Part shown: positions 1-7,070 of the stretch, one piece after another
Layout: every line of letters starts with the position of its first letter
Numbering within the stretch: position 1 is the first letter of the stretch
DNA from: a bacterium
GTDB taxonomy: Bacteria > NPL-UPA2 > JAUVJM01
Assembly (NCBI GenBank): GCA_030596585.1
Contig: JAUVJM010000030.1
Span: 1 to 12,725, forward strand
Direction: 5' to 3'
Length of the DNA: 12,725 nt
The notes under the pieces: generated by a model
Told to the model about the DNA's origin: nothing
Database searches by the model: none
Seen by the model: the letters and a program-made list of their open reading frames with translations, nothing else
Position numbers and translations under genes: made by a program

Positions 1-978
1 ACTTTGTGCCTTTGTGCCTACCTGAGTAGTTGCCTCTATTACTTTCTTGAGGATCATGTCCAGATTATAACGCGGTTTGTAGCCTATCAGATTGTGAATC
101 CTGCTTGTGTCAGGAACACGATGCCGCATATCTTCAAATCCTCTTTCGTATGCTTTTTCATAAGGGATGTGAACAATCTCCGACTTGCTGCCTGTCAGTT
201 TCAGCACTTTTCCGGCGAGATTTTCTATGGTAGTTGCTTCCTCACTTCCTATGTTGAATATTTCTCCCGCTGCTTTTGGCTCTTCAACGAGACCGATAAT
301 TGCCCGGACGGTATCCCCGACATAGCTGAAACTCCTCGTTTGCCTGCCGTCGCCGTAGACGGTTACCGGCTGGTTGGAAAGCGCCTGTTTCACGAATCTC
401 GGGATGACCATTCCGTATTTCCCTGTCTGCCTCGGGCCGCAGGTATTAAAAAGCCTGCCGATAATAACGGGGAGTCCTTTCTCCCTATGGTATGCCAGAC
501 ACAGGAACTCGTCCAGCGCTTTACTGCAGGAGTAACTCCAGCGCCCGATGGTTGTAGATCCCACAACCCTATCACTGTCTTCTTCGAAAAGACCGTTTTC
601 CGTCTTACCGTAGATTTCTGAGGTGCTGGCAAGAAATACAAGTTTCTTTTTTTTGCTGGCAGCCCTCACCACTATATCCGTCCCGTTGACGTTTGTCTCA
701 ATTGACCTTATGGGGTTATCAATGACGAATTTAACCCCGACTGCGGCGGCAAGATGATAAATCACATCGGAGTTCCCGATAAGACCGTTCATAAGTTTTT
801 CATCAAGAATAGTCCCTTCTACGAGAGAGAATCTGCTGTCGCTTCGAATATGGCTGATATTCTCCTTTTGTCCCGTTGAGAGGTCATCAACAATAGTAAC
901 GCGGTCTCCTTTCTTGAGGAGAGCCTCTGCCAGATGAGACCCGATGAACCCGGCTCCTCCTGTAATAAGTGCGTTCAT
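1..978 (-). CDS. NAD-dependent sugar epimerase/dehydratase (extended SDR), 3' end cut by window
   Basis: The frame is open from an ATG at 978 to the window edge, giving 326 codons with no stop; extended SDRs are usually 310-340 residues, so little is missing. AAGGAGAT sits 6-7 bases before the ATG. The N-terminus carries the Rossmann motif GGAGFIG (residues 7-13), with an acidic pair (VDDL) after the second strand, as expected for NAD(H). The catalytic set is STS (118-120) and Tyr149-xxx-Lys153 (YSCSK). The later segments RLFNTCGPRQ (175-184) and YGDGRQTRSFSYVGD (208-222) are typical of UDP-glucose 4-epimerase and UDP-glucuronate decarboxylase relatives. These enzymes use bound NAD to oxidise C4 of a nucleotide sugar and then epimerise, decarboxylate or dehydrate it in the cytoplasm. 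The exact substrate cannot be read from the sequence. Its neighbours, a GT4 glycosyltransferase and another sugar SDR, suggest surface polysaccharide synthesis. Confidence 0.88.
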   Translation of the reverse strand, partial: MNALITGGAGFIGSHLAEALLKKGDRVTIVDDLSTGQKENISHIRSDSRFSLVEGTILDEKLMNGLIGNSDVIYHLAAAVGVKFVIDNPIRSIETNVNGTDIVVRAASKKKKLVFLASTSEIYGKTENGLFEEDSDRVVGSTTIGRWSYSCSKALDEFLCLAYHREKGLPVIIGRLFNTCGPRQTGKYGMVIPRFVKQALSNQPVTVYGDGRQTRSFSYVGDTVRAIIGLVEEPKAAGEIFNIGSEEATTIENLAGKVLKLTGSKSEIVHIPYEKAYERGFEDMRHRVPDTSRIHNLIGYKPRYNLDMILKKVIEATTQVGTKAQS

Positions 979-1030
979 TTCTGTATCTCCTTATACTACT
1001 GTAATGTTTCGTAATTAGCTTTGACTATAA

Positions 1031-1080
1031 CCCGTGTCACTGCGAGGAGTCCCGAAAGCGTTCGGGACGACTACCTCCTG
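1031..1080. repeat. Palindromic repeat fragment with a 7-bp perfect stem
   Basis: TCCCGAA (1050-1056) and TTCGGGA (1061-1067) form a perfect 7-bp stem with a 4-base loop, inside a context beginning GTCACTGCGAGGAG. The outer sequence resembles the widespread bacterial intergenic repeat that starts GTCATTGCGAGGAGCG, but is truncated. It lies upstream of the epimerase at 978 and directly beside another palindromic element. Confidence 0.5.
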
Positions 1081-1160
1081 TCATTCCCGTGAAGACGGGA
1101 ATCCAGAAAACGCCGCAATCGTGCTGAAATCCTGGATTCCGCATCAAGTGCGGAATGACA
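1081..1160. repeat. dRS3-like composite palindromic element (copy A)
   Basis: Two inverted-repeat modules face each other. ATTCCC-N8-GGGAAT lies at 1083-1102, and a variant module with arms ATTCCGCA/TGCGGAAT lies at 1136-1156. TCATTCC at the left and GGAATGACA at the right, with ATCCAG and CTGGAT inside, make the whole element roughly palindromic. The first module fits the neisserial dRS3 pattern ATTCCC(N8)GGGAAT; that is similarity of form and does not show shared origin. It lies in the gap between the small TPR-like gene and the epimerase at 978. Confidence 0.8.
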
Positions 1161-1173
1161 TCTCTGCGGGGGA

Positions 1174-1392
1174 TTACTTTTTCAGTCTGTCAACAGCCTC
1201 CCTTGCCTTTTTAGTCCATCTGCTGTCCGGATACTTCCTGATGAGCTCGCTGTAGCCGCTCAGGGCTTTTTTTGCTTCTCCGGTCTTCTCATGCCATCTC
1301 CATACGTAGTAGAGCAAACCGTCCCTGAAGACAAAAGCGAGAACCACAAGAAGACAACTAAAAACTATAAGTCTCTTAATCGCTGCAATCAT
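1174..1392 (-). CDS. Small membrane-anchored TPR-like protein (72 aa), function unknown
   Basis: A 72-residue ORF starts with ATG at 1392, with a strong GGAGGA Shine-Dalgarno 7 bases upstream, which is the main reason to accept it as real. Residues 1-7 are positively charged (two Lys/Arg) and residues 8-30 are hydrophobic, giving one N-terminal membrane anchor. The rest (about 33-70) is a charged helical pair containing ALSGYSELIRKYPDSRW, which resembles the TPR unit of BamD/YbgF-like envelope proteins (YxxLIxxYPxS). The protein is far shorter than those families, with at most one and a half TPR units. It may be a small docking protein at the inner membrane. It lies 92 bp downstream of the glycosyltransferase gene on the same strand. 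No specific function can be assigned. Confidence 0.72.
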   Translation of the reverse strand: MIAAIKRLIVFSCLLVVLAFVFRDGLLYYVWRWHEKTGEAKKALSGYSELIRKYPDSRWTKKAREAVDRLKK

Positions 1393-1452
1393 TATACGCT
1401 CCTCCGGGGTTTAGGCACAGAACAAAACAATTCATGTAGTTGCAAAGTTTAC

Positions 1453-1485
1453 TTCTCGACAAGCTCGAACAGTAAAGGTTTACAC
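1453..1485. repeat. Fragment of the MITE-like element, abutting the glycosyltransferase stop
   Basis: These 33 bases match 9290-9316 and adjoining bases of the right MITE copy with one visible mismatch: TTCTCGACAAGCTCGAAC, then AGTAAAG, then TTTACAC. TTTACT just to the left (1448-1453) pairs with AGTAAA, so the fragment can fold. It ends on the first base of the complement of the TAG stop codon (1485-1487) of the glycosyltransferase. No terminal inverted repeats are seen, so this is a partial or decayed copy. Confidence 0.7.
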
Positions 1486-2645
1486 TAGCTGTCATTTAAG
1501 AGCTGCCTGTACAGGGCATCTATTTTGTCCACCATCGTTTCAGCGCTGAAAGCGGGCGTGACAAGCGAGCGTCCAGTTTGTCCCATCTCTTTTAGTTTCG
1601 CCGTGTCGGACAATGCGTCTATAATGGTTTTGGAAAGTGCGGAGGTGTCTTCCGGGGAAACAAGAAATCCTGTCTTTCCCGGTATGACCACTTCACGCGC
1701 TCCGTCAATGTCAAAGCTTATTGCGGGTTTGCCGCATGCCAGGGCTTGCGGCAGGACCCGTGCGAGTCCCTCCCGGACTGAAGTGTGAACCAGAATGTCC
1801 ATAACCGAAATGAGTTCGGGTATCTCTTCTCTCTTCGCAAGTCCGGAGAAAATGAAGTGCGTTTCAAGTCCCAGCCGTTTTACTTCGGACTTCAACTCTT
1901 CCTTCAGAATTCCGTCTCCTATGAGAAGAAATCTCACGTTCGGGAAAGCCTTCACGACTGCAGGTGCTGATTCGATGAGGTACTTGTGTCCCTTGAGGGG
2001 AAAGAGCCTGCCTATTTTCCCGACGACGATTTCGTTTTCTTCTATGCCCAGCTCTCTTCTTTTAGCCGGGGAGCCGTTCCCCGTACGGAGAAAAGGCTGG
2101 AGGTTCATGCCGCTGTATATCGTCTCGAACTTATTCGTGCCGGCAACGCGGGCGCGCACAGCCTTTTCACCCATTGCATCACACACGGTGATTATCCTGT
2201 CGGTAGTAAGAGCGGCGAGTTTCTCAAGCGCTGTGTATGTCAGGTTGAGAAACCTGCTCTGGTACGGGTGGAACGGCAGTCCGTGTATAGTATGAACAAT
2301 CGCTTTTACTCCCGCCAGTTTTGCGGCAATCCTTCCAAGGATTCCTGCTTTGGAGCTGTGCGTGTGGACAATGTCATATTTGTCTTTCAGCATAAGGAAA
2401 TATAATTTCACAAAACTTACAGCATCCAGTACCGGGTTTATCTCCCGGCGCATTTCCGGTATCAGGATAATCTTTGCTTTTGTTTTTTCTGCTTCTGCCA
2501 TCAGGCTTCCTTCGGGGCCTATGGGAGGACCTGTGACAAGGGTTACGTCATAGTCATCTTTTTCGGAAAGAATTCTTACCGTAGCGAGTGTATTTTCCTG
2601 GGCGCCGCCCAGTATCATTCTTGTTATTACGTGAAGAACTTTCAC
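1485..2645 (-). CDS. Glycosyltransferase family 4 (GT-B fold)
   Basis: This 386-residue protein starts at a GTG (2645). The GTG is preferred because the reading begins KVLHVITRMILGGAQEN, the standard GT4 N-terminal strand and glycine loop; the first internal ATG (residue 10) would remove it. The ribosome site is weak (GAGGT about 13 bases upstream). DIVHTHSSKAGILGR (91-105) is the usual N-domain motif. VGKIGRLFPLKGHKYLIES (208-226) opens the nucleotide-sugar-binding C-domain. The active-site segment is SVREGLARVLPQALACGKP (289-307). Glu292 is present, but the second Glu of the E-x7-E motif is Gln300. No signal peptide or membrane helix is evident, so the enzyme is probably cytosolic or peripheral on the inner membrane. 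It would transfer a sugar from a nucleotide donor to a growing glycan, in keeping with the neighbouring SDRs. Donor and acceptor are unknown. Confidence 0.92.
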   Translation of the reverse strand: MKVLHVITRMILGGAQENTLATVRILSEKDDYDVTLVTGPPIGPEGSLMAEAEKTKAKIILIPEMRREINPVLDAVSFVKLYFLMLKDKYDIVHTHSSKAGILGRIAAKLAGVKAIVHTIHGLPFHPYQSRFLNLTYTALEKLAALTTDRIITVCDAMGEKAVRARVAGTNKFETIYSGMNLQPFLRTGNGSPAKRRELGIEENEIVVGKIGRLFPLKGHKYLIESAPAVVKAFPNVRFLLIGDGILKEELKSEVKRLGLETHFIFSGLAKREEIPELISVMDILVHTSVREGLARVLPQALACGKPAISFDIDGAREVVIPGKTGFLVSPEDTSALSKTIIDALSDTAKLKEMGQTGRSLVTPAFSAETMVDKIDALYRQLLNDS

Positions 2646-2690
2646 AGTTATTTCAGACCTCAGACTAATGCTCTGTGACGTAAATTTCTG

Positions 2691-2763
2691 TCATTGCCCG
2701 GCTTGACCGGGCAATCCAGAATCCATAGTTACAGTCTGGATTCCCGCCTTCGCGGGAATGACA
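2691..2763. repeat. dRS3-like composite palindromic element (copy B)
   Basis: The left module has arms ATTGCCCGG/CCGGGCAAT around a CTTGA loop (2693-2715). The right module is ATTCCC-N8-GGGAAT (2740-2759), followed by GACA. ATCCAG and CTGGAT between them mirror each other. The two modules belong to different sequence subtypes. The element lies between the SDR ending at 2768 and the glycosyltransferase starting at 2645. Confidence 0.82.
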
Positions 2764-2767
2764 CAAT

Positions 2768-3805
2768 TCAAAACTTGAAACTGTTTTTATGCACCCAATC
2801 TATTAGCTTTTGTATTCCTTCTTCGGGATTGACTCCGGGTTCCCAGTCCAGCATTTTCTTCACTTTGCTTACGTCGGATATGTAAACCTTCTGGTCGCTT
2901 GGACGCCAGTCCTTGAATTCGAGCTGCGGCTTCTTTCCCGTTTTCTTCTCGAGCAGTGCAAGGAATTCCAAGAGAGACAGGGTATTATAGTTACCTCCGC
3001 CGATGTTGAAAACTTCATGCGTGAGACTGCTGTTGATAAACTTGTCAAAAGCTTTGACAAGGTCATCCACCCAGAGCAGGTCCCGGACCTGTTTCCCGTC
3101 GCCGTATATGGTAATTGGTTTATCGTGAAGGGCGGCAATTACAAACCAGGCAACCCAGCCCTGATCTTCAAAGCCGAACTGTCTTGTTCCGTAAATGCAC
3201 GACATGCGGAAAACTGCCGTTTTCATACCGTAGATGTGAGCGTATTCCTGAACATAGATGTCACCGACGTATTTGCTCACTCCGTAAGGAGTGTGCCCTG
3301 TATGGTCTATCGGCATAGATTCGGAAATACCGTCAGTCCCGTTCCCATAGCTGTATCTTGTTTCTTTTTCTTCAAGCGGGATCTTGTCGACGTTTTCTCC
3401 GTATACCTTGTTGGTGGAGGTGTAGATGAAAACCGCCTGCGGACATTTCTGCCTGATATGCTCCAGCACGTTAAGTGTCCCGAAGGCATTTATGCTGAAA
3501 TCCTCTTTGGGGATGCGCACCGAGAGCGGCACTCCCGGCTGTCCTGCCGTGTGTATGACTGCGTCCACGCCGTCGCCAATGGCTTGATTGAGGTCGTTTT
3601 CTTCCCTTACGTCCCCTTTGATTCTCCGTACGTTGTCGAGGCTTTCCAGGTACTTCCAGTTGTATTCGACTGATTCTTTGTCGTAACCGAAGAGTTTTGA
3701 CCGCATGAGATTGTCGAGAACTATTACTTCATTCCCCCTGGCGGCAAAATATTCCGCTGCGTGACTTCCAACAAGTCCTGCCCCTCCCGTAATCAGAATT
3801 CTCAT
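2768..3805 (-). CDS. CDP-paratose/tyvelose 2-epimerase-like SDR
   Basis: The 345-residue protein starts at ATG 3805, with GGGAG 8 bases upstream. The open frame continues upstream to 4006, but only by reading through a palindromic repeat. GGAGLVG (7-13) is the NAD-binding loop, and Tyr174-xxx-Lys178 (YGVSK) the catalytic pair. TSTNKVYG (129-136), the CIYGTRQFGFEDQGWVAWF stretch (from 203), YGDGKQVRDLLWVDD and NIGGG are the signature set I associate with CDP-paratose 2-epimerase (tyvelose epimerase, EC 5.1.3.10). The GalE group does not carry this set. The family oxidises C2 of a CDP-3,6-dideoxyhexose and reduces it on the other face. Close homologues occur widely in bacteria not known to make tyvelose, and no CDP-glucose cytidylyltransferase or dehydratase is visible here. 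The substrate is therefore uncertain, while the SDR class is firm. It lies upstream of the GT4 gene on the same strand. Confidence 0.85.
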   Translation of the reverse strand: MRILITGGAGLVGSHAAEYFAARGNEVIVLDNLMRSKLFGYDKESVEYNWKYLESLDNVRRIKGDVREENDLNQAIGDGVDAVIHTAGQPGVPLSVRIPKEDFSINAFGTLNVLEHIRQKCPQAVFIYTSTNKVYGENVDKIPLEEKETRYSYGNGTDGISESMPIDHTGHTPYGVSKYVGDIYVQEYAHIYGMKTAVFRMSCIYGTRQFGFEDQGWVAWFVIAALHDKPITIYGDGKQVRDLLWVDDLVKAFDKFINSSLTHEVFNIGGGNYNTLSLLEFLALLEKKTGKKPQLEFKDWRPSDQKVYISDVSKVKKMLDWEPGVNPEEGIQKLIDWVHKNSFKF

Positions 3806-3861
3806 TATCTTTTCTCCCGTTGAAGTGTGGGGTAATGTTAAAAACTTCTTCTTTTTATGCG

Positions 3862-3942
3862 TGTCATTCCCGCGAAAGCGGGAATCTAAGATTCCAGCAC
3901 GACTGTGGCGTTCTCTGGATTCCCGCTTTCGCGGGAATGACA
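3862..3942. repeat. dRS3-like composite palindromic element (copy C, best preserved)
   Basis: Both modules match ATTCCC-N8-GGGAAT well: 3866-3885 with central GCGAAAGC, and 3919-3938 with central GCTTTCGC. TGTC on the left and GACA on the right extend the outer palindrome, so the element can form one long hairpin or two short ones. It lies between the J-domain gene and the SDR. Its translation adds a false N-terminal extension to the SDR reading frame (RKRESR and RFRGND-type peptides). Confidence 0.88.
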
Positions 3943-3956
3943 AAAAGTAAGTGCAA

Positions 3957-4784
3957 CTATTTGCCTCTTTCCGCGTGGCGCACCCAGTAGAGGGCTCTTT
4001 CGGCAATTGCCGATGTAAGTCCCAACTCCCATACTGCTTTACAATGTCTTTTTACATCGGGGAACTGCTTCAACTTCAGATACAGGCCGATGAGAGCCTC
4101 CCTGACCGGCAGACACGTGTAGCTTTTGCCTGTGCCGAGGCTCAGAGTTTGTTCATACTCCTCGATTGCTTCTTTGAGCAAACCTTTTGCTTCGAAGCAG
4201 CATCCGAGACTGAACCGGAAATGCATGTTGCGGGGATTTATTCTCACTGCAATAATACAGCAGGCAACAGCTTCATCGAACTTCTTCTCGCGCAAGGATT
4301 TCGTCCCCAGTTCGTGGTAGTGGTACATGTCAGTCTTCTCCAGCGTCCCTATTGAGAAAACACCTTTCTCATACGCTGCCCTGATTTTCGGGTTATCGAG
4401 ACCTCTGAATTCATAGGTTTCTTCATCCACCTTCCTGAGTGCGGGGAGGGCTATGCCGCCTGTAATACTTTCCATGTAGTCTCCGGCAGTAGTGCCGGTG
4501 AGAGAAGCCTGTTCGATTCGCTCATACGCGGGAATGACTTTTTCGCCCGGTTCGATGCCGAGTTCCAGGTCGTATGCGTATCGCGAACCTGAGCTTGAGA
4601 GCGTTCTATAAGCCTCGGCTATATCGGCAAACCTTGCCTGTGCATGCTTATCGTCCGGATTCTTGTCAGGGTGGTATTTTCTGGCAAGTTCGATGTAAGT
4701 TTTCTTTATCTCCTCTGTGGAGACGTTGGAGGAAACTCCGAGGATTTGATAATATGTCCGCTTCTTGGTACTGGGCGTTTTCAC
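3957..4784 (-). CDS. J-domain (DnaJ-like) co-chaperone with C-terminal TPR repeats
   Basis: This 275-residue protein starts at GTG 4784, the only usable start before the J domain. Residues 10-72 form a complete J domain: TYYQILGVSSNVSTEEI, a helix II ending RKYHPDKNP with the HPD tripeptide at 38-40, then ADIAEAYRTLSS. The HPD loop stimulates the ATPase of a DnaK-type Hsp70. There is no Gly/Phe region and no zinc-finger Cys repeats, so this is a type III J protein and not DnaJ itself. Residues about 150-260 carry TPR-like helical pairs (YHYHELGTKSLREKKFDEAV, then FSLGCCFEAKGLLKEAIEEY, then LIGLYLKLKQFPDVKRHC), a likely client-binding scaffold. A -10 hexamer lies only 7 bases upstream of the GTG and no Shine-Dalgarno is visible, so translation may be leaderless. 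Clients are unknown; nearby membrane and surface genes do not identify them. Confidence 0.88.
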   Translation of the reverse strand: MKTPSTKKRTYYQILGVSSNVSTEEIKKTYIELARKYHPDKNPDDKHAQARFADIAEAYRTLSSSGSRYAYDLELGIEPGEKVIPAYERIEQASLTGTTAGDYMESITGGIALPALRKVDEETYEFRGLDNPKIRAAYEKGVFSIGTLEKTDMYHYHELGTKSLREKKFDEAVACCIIAVRINPRNMHFRFSLGCCFEAKGLLKEAIEEYEQTLSLGTGKSYTCLPVREALIGLYLKLKQFPDVKRHCKAVWELGLTSAIAERALYWVRHAERGK

Positions 4785-4791
4785 GGGAGTA

Positions 4792-4820
4792 ATTATAACC
4801 TTGAAGGGGCAGTATGGAAA
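4792..4820 (-). promoter_or_regulatory. Candidate sigma70-type promoter for the J-domain gene
   Basis: On the minus strand TATAAT (4797-4792, a perfect consensus -10) is preceded by 17 bases and TTTCCA (4820-4815), which matches 4 of 6 bases of TTGACA. The -10 is separated by 7 bases from the GTG at 4784, so transcription could begin on or near the start codon. Confidence 0.5.
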
Positions 4821-4904
4821 GGAGAAAATCCAATCCCCTCTGCCATCTTAAAATGGATAGAGGGAATTATGCACAACGACCTTAACTTTTGCGTATGTCC
4901 ATGT

Positions 4905-4970
4905 TGTCATTCTGAGCGCAGTGAAGAATCTCAATGTCACGAGAGACCCTTCGCTCCGCTCAGGGTGACA
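4905..4970. repeat. Long-hairpin repeat of a second family
   Basis: TGTCATTCTGAGCG (4905-4918) pairs with CGCTCAGGGTGACA (4957-4970) at 12 of 14 positions. The inner segments AGTGAAGAATCTC and GAGAGACCCTTCGCT extend the stem, leaving a short loop near AATGTCAC. The sequence type (CATTCTGAGCG...GAAGAATCTC) is a familiar dispersed intergenic repeat in many bacteria and differs from the dRS3-like elements here. It lies downstream of the DUF4013 gene and upstream of the J-domain gene. It could stop or slow transcription, but no T-run follows. Confidence 0.78.
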
Positions 4971-5018
4971 GGGATACGCAGTTACTTATGTCGCCGTGTA
5001 TAGCTGAATAAGCAAAAC

Positions 5019-5675
5019 TCAAGCAGTGTCTTCTTCTTTTTCTTCTTCACCCTGAGGATAGACTTCAGTGAACATGCGCATTATGACGAGATTCAGATAG
5101 AAGAAAAGAAACGGCATAAGGATCCAGCCGATGATTATCAGTCCCAGAACAAAAGAGACGATGTAACCCGCCATAAACAATCCGAGGGCGATAAGGTAGG
5201 TAACTGCATAGTCTTTGGCAGTACTTTTAATCTTCTCCTGCATGGTTTTCCATGCAAAAGCAGATTTGAAGTCACCCGTAGCCGCAAAACTGCAGATTGC
5301 CATCGGAAGAATGAAGCCTGCTCCCAGCGAGGCAACAGCCGCAAGGAATGTTACAAAGGCTCCGAATATCCACCCTAACGGACAGCTTCCTCCAATCGCC
5401 ATGCCAATCATGAAAATAAGAAACGGAATGAGCATATACGCCGTGCCAATTACACAATACAGTATCCCGTCCGTGAAAAGTTTACCCCAGTTTGACCACT
5501 CGGGCAGAAGACGCTCCTCTCTTTTCTTCAACGCGTTCCTTGCCGCGTTTAGAATGTATCCCATTGCGCAGAAGGAAAGGATGGGTACTGAGAACACGAC
5601 GCCGCCTATTGCAATCTTCGCCGGCCATTGTTTATCCTGGAATGGTTCCTTCAAAAATTCTACAAGCTTGACCAT
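5019..5675 (-). CDS. DUF4013-type integral membrane protein
   Basis: A 218-residue polytopic membrane protein starts at ATG 5675, with AAAGGAGAC 6-8 bases upstream. Hydrophobic segments lie at about 20-45, 70-95, 99-130 and 155-200 (the last long enough for two passes). A charged cytoplasmic-type loop with LPEWSNWGKLFTDG (57-70) is the motif I recognise from DUF4013. The C-terminus is very acidic (about 209-217, EEEKEED). The family has no established function. The start lies 18 bp after the porin stop codon, so the two genes are almost surely co-transcribed from the promoter near 7090. Joint expression suggests an envelope role for the pair, which is inference only. Confidence 0.85.
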   Translation of the reverse strand: MVKLVEFLKEPFQDKQWPAKIAIGGVVFSVPILSFCAMGYILNAARNALKKREERLLPEWSNWGKLFTDGILYCVIGTAYMLIPFLIFMIGMAIGGSCPLGWIFGAFVTFLAAVASLGAGFILPMAICSFAATGDFKSAFAWKTMQEKIKSTAKDYAVTYLIALGLFMAGYIVSFVLGLIIIGWILMPFLFFYLNLVIMRMFTEVYPQGEEEKEEDTA

Positions 5676-5693
5676 TCTTCTGTCTCCTTTCGG

Positions 5694-6935
5694 TTAAAAT
5701 GCTATCTTTACCGATCCCGAAACCTGAAACGCTGCTTCTGTGCCAATTGCCGGTTCCGGGTCAAAGTAGGCTATCAACAGCGCGAAGCTGACATCTTCGG
5801 TGTATTCATAGTTTAGCTTAAAGTCAATCTCTGTGCCGAACTCATCACTTCCCGAGACTTGCTCGCTTCTGCTAAGCCCGTAATAATTCAACTCCACCGA
5901 TGCGGCATCTGTGAATTTGCCTCCAAGTTTTACGTTCAGGATCCTGGCATTTGTGTTGAGCCCGAGACTGCTGTTTCTCTCATTGATTTCGCCGTAAACC
6001 TCATCTTCGTACAGCGGGTCGAATTGTCCATAATCACCCGAGGAGGCATCGGGATTTTCTTCTCCGCTCATGAATATGTAATTTACCCCGATGTACGGTT
6101 CGGAAATGAAACATACCTGACCTATAGAATTGTATGAGATGCCTGCATAACCGCCAAGGGCGCTCAGGTCCCGGTTGGCGTTGTAATCGCCTATCTGCGG
6201 GACAATTTCAGCTTTCAGTTTGAGACCCGGGATGGCAATGATTTCCGATTCTCCTCTCACACTGAAGGCAATGGTCTTGGCATCCTGGGCGCTGTTCACT
6301 TTGTAGAATACACCAATGTCAATAGCCGCCGTGCTCAGGTAATCATATTTGAGGTTGGCGCCGTACAGTTCCACGTCACTGTCGTCATAACGCTCAACAA
6401 TGAGTGCCGTGAAGAAGTCAAGGGTGAAAGGTGTGAGACCGAATGAGAGTTTCAGAGCATCAAACGCTTTCCTCATGCTTTGTTCATATGTTGTTGTTCT
6501 GTAAGTACAGTTATTCCCTATTAAAAAACCTTCACCGTAGGAAAGTTTTTGTCGGCCAAGGACAAATGTAGCCGGGCTTCCCCACGCGTTTTCCAGCGCC
6601 AGGTATGCCAGGTCGAGGTCTACCTGCGTAGTATGCTCACTCTCCGTTTCTCCCGTAACCGGGTCAACCGTTGTAATACCCTCGGCGCCCCAATCCCTTT
6701 CAGCTATGATTCTCACCATGGCACTCACGTCCGGGGACGGATGCCCTTCGACATATACCCTGATGTACGAATCGAACCAGTCCTGGTTGTCCGCCGCGTC
6801 CGGGGTCAATCCGAAATCGCTCCGGTAGATGCCCCTCAACTGCATGTCGCCGCCGACTTCAACGTCAATCTGCGCCGCCGCAGGCACGCAGAGACTGAGA
6901 ACCAAGAACAATGCTATCACATTACATTTTTTCAT
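5694..6935 (-). CDS. Outer-membrane beta-barrel porin, alginate-export-like
   Basis: The 413-residue protein starts at ATG 6935, with AAGGAG 8 bases upstream. Residues 1-21 are a Sec signal peptide (KK, then a hydrophobic core, then VPAAA) with cleavage probably before Gln22. The mature chain alternates hydrophobic and polar residues with many Tyr/Phe, and ends QVSGSVKIAF; a terminal Phe is the usual recognition signal for the BAM assembly machine. WFDSYIRVYVEG (53-64), LGRQKLSYGEGFLIG (126-140) and the FDALKLSFG stretch resemble the alginate-export (AlgE-like) barrel family. In that wider family many members move other solutes, so alginate is not implied. The asparagine/aspartate-rich 290-325 stretch is probably an extracellular loop. 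It is the first gene of a unit with the DUF4013 gene. Its transcript would begin near 7057 and carry a MITE-derived 5' leader. Confidence 0.88.
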   Translation of the reverse strand: MKKCNVIALFLVLSLCVPAAAQIDVEVGGDMQLRGIYRSDFGLTPDAADNQDWFDSYIRVYVEGHPSPDVSAMVRIIAERDWGAEGITTVDPVTGETESEHTTQVDLDLAYLALENAWGSPATFVLGRQKLSYGEGFLIGNNCTYRTTTYEQSMRKAFDALKLSFGLTPFTLDFFTALIVERYDDSDVELYGANLKYDYLSTAAIDIGVFYKVNSAQDAKTIAFSVRGESEIIAIPGLKLKAEIVPQIGDYNANRDLSALGGYAGISYNSIGQVCFISEPYIGVNYIFMSGEENPDASSGDYGQFDPLYEDEVYGEINERNSSLGLNTNARILNVKLGGKFTDAASVELNYYGLSRSEQVSGSDEFGTEIDFKLNYEYTEDVSFALLIAYFDPEPAIGTEAAFQVSGSVKIAF

Positions 6936-6955
6936 GGCATTAACTCCTTATCGGT

Positions 6956-7070
6956 AAATATTCGGTGAACTGTGTAAAGCTTTACTGCTCAAGCTTGTTG
7001 AGACCTCATCTTCTCGATGCGCTTTCGCTTACTCGAAGAATAAACAGTTTCACACTGTTAAGGAATATAC
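6956..7070 (-). mobile_element. MITE-like element, left copy (non-autonomous, no ORF)
   Basis: About 115 bp with imperfect terminal inverted repeats: AAATATTCGGTGAACTGTGT at 6956-6975, against GTATATTCCTTAACAGTGTG read on the minus strand from 7070. Positions 7050-6956, read on the minus strand, match the right copy at 9218-9334 with about six mismatches and one 22-base gap. The inner part includes the 12-bp palindrome GTAAAGCTTTAC and a stem around GCGAAAGCGC. No transposase is encoded, and I see no target-site duplication. Confidence 0.72.

Noticed and set aside
1034..1255. Plus-strand open frame over repeat copy A
   Set aside because: Its peptide is a translation of the palindromic repeat and it runs antisense into the small TPR-like gene.
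2810..3673. 287-codon open frame on the plus strand
   Set aside because: It is antisense to the well-supported SDR and has no recognisable domain.
3806..4006. Upstream extension of the 2768-3805 SDR by 67 codons
   Set aside because: It reads through palindromic repeat copy C, giving RKRESR/RFRGND-type peptides, and overlaps the J-domain gene. The ATG at 3805 has a good ribosome site and begins the Rossmann fold.
4905..4970. Intrinsic terminator after the DUF4013 gene
   Set aside because: The hairpin is long, but no T-run follows it on the minus strand and it belongs to a dispersed repeat type, so I list it only as a repeat.
4644..5003. Plus-strand open frame containing a SERSEES-type peptide
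   Set aside because: That peptide is the usual product of translating the 4905-4970 repeat; the rest is antisense to the J-domain gene.
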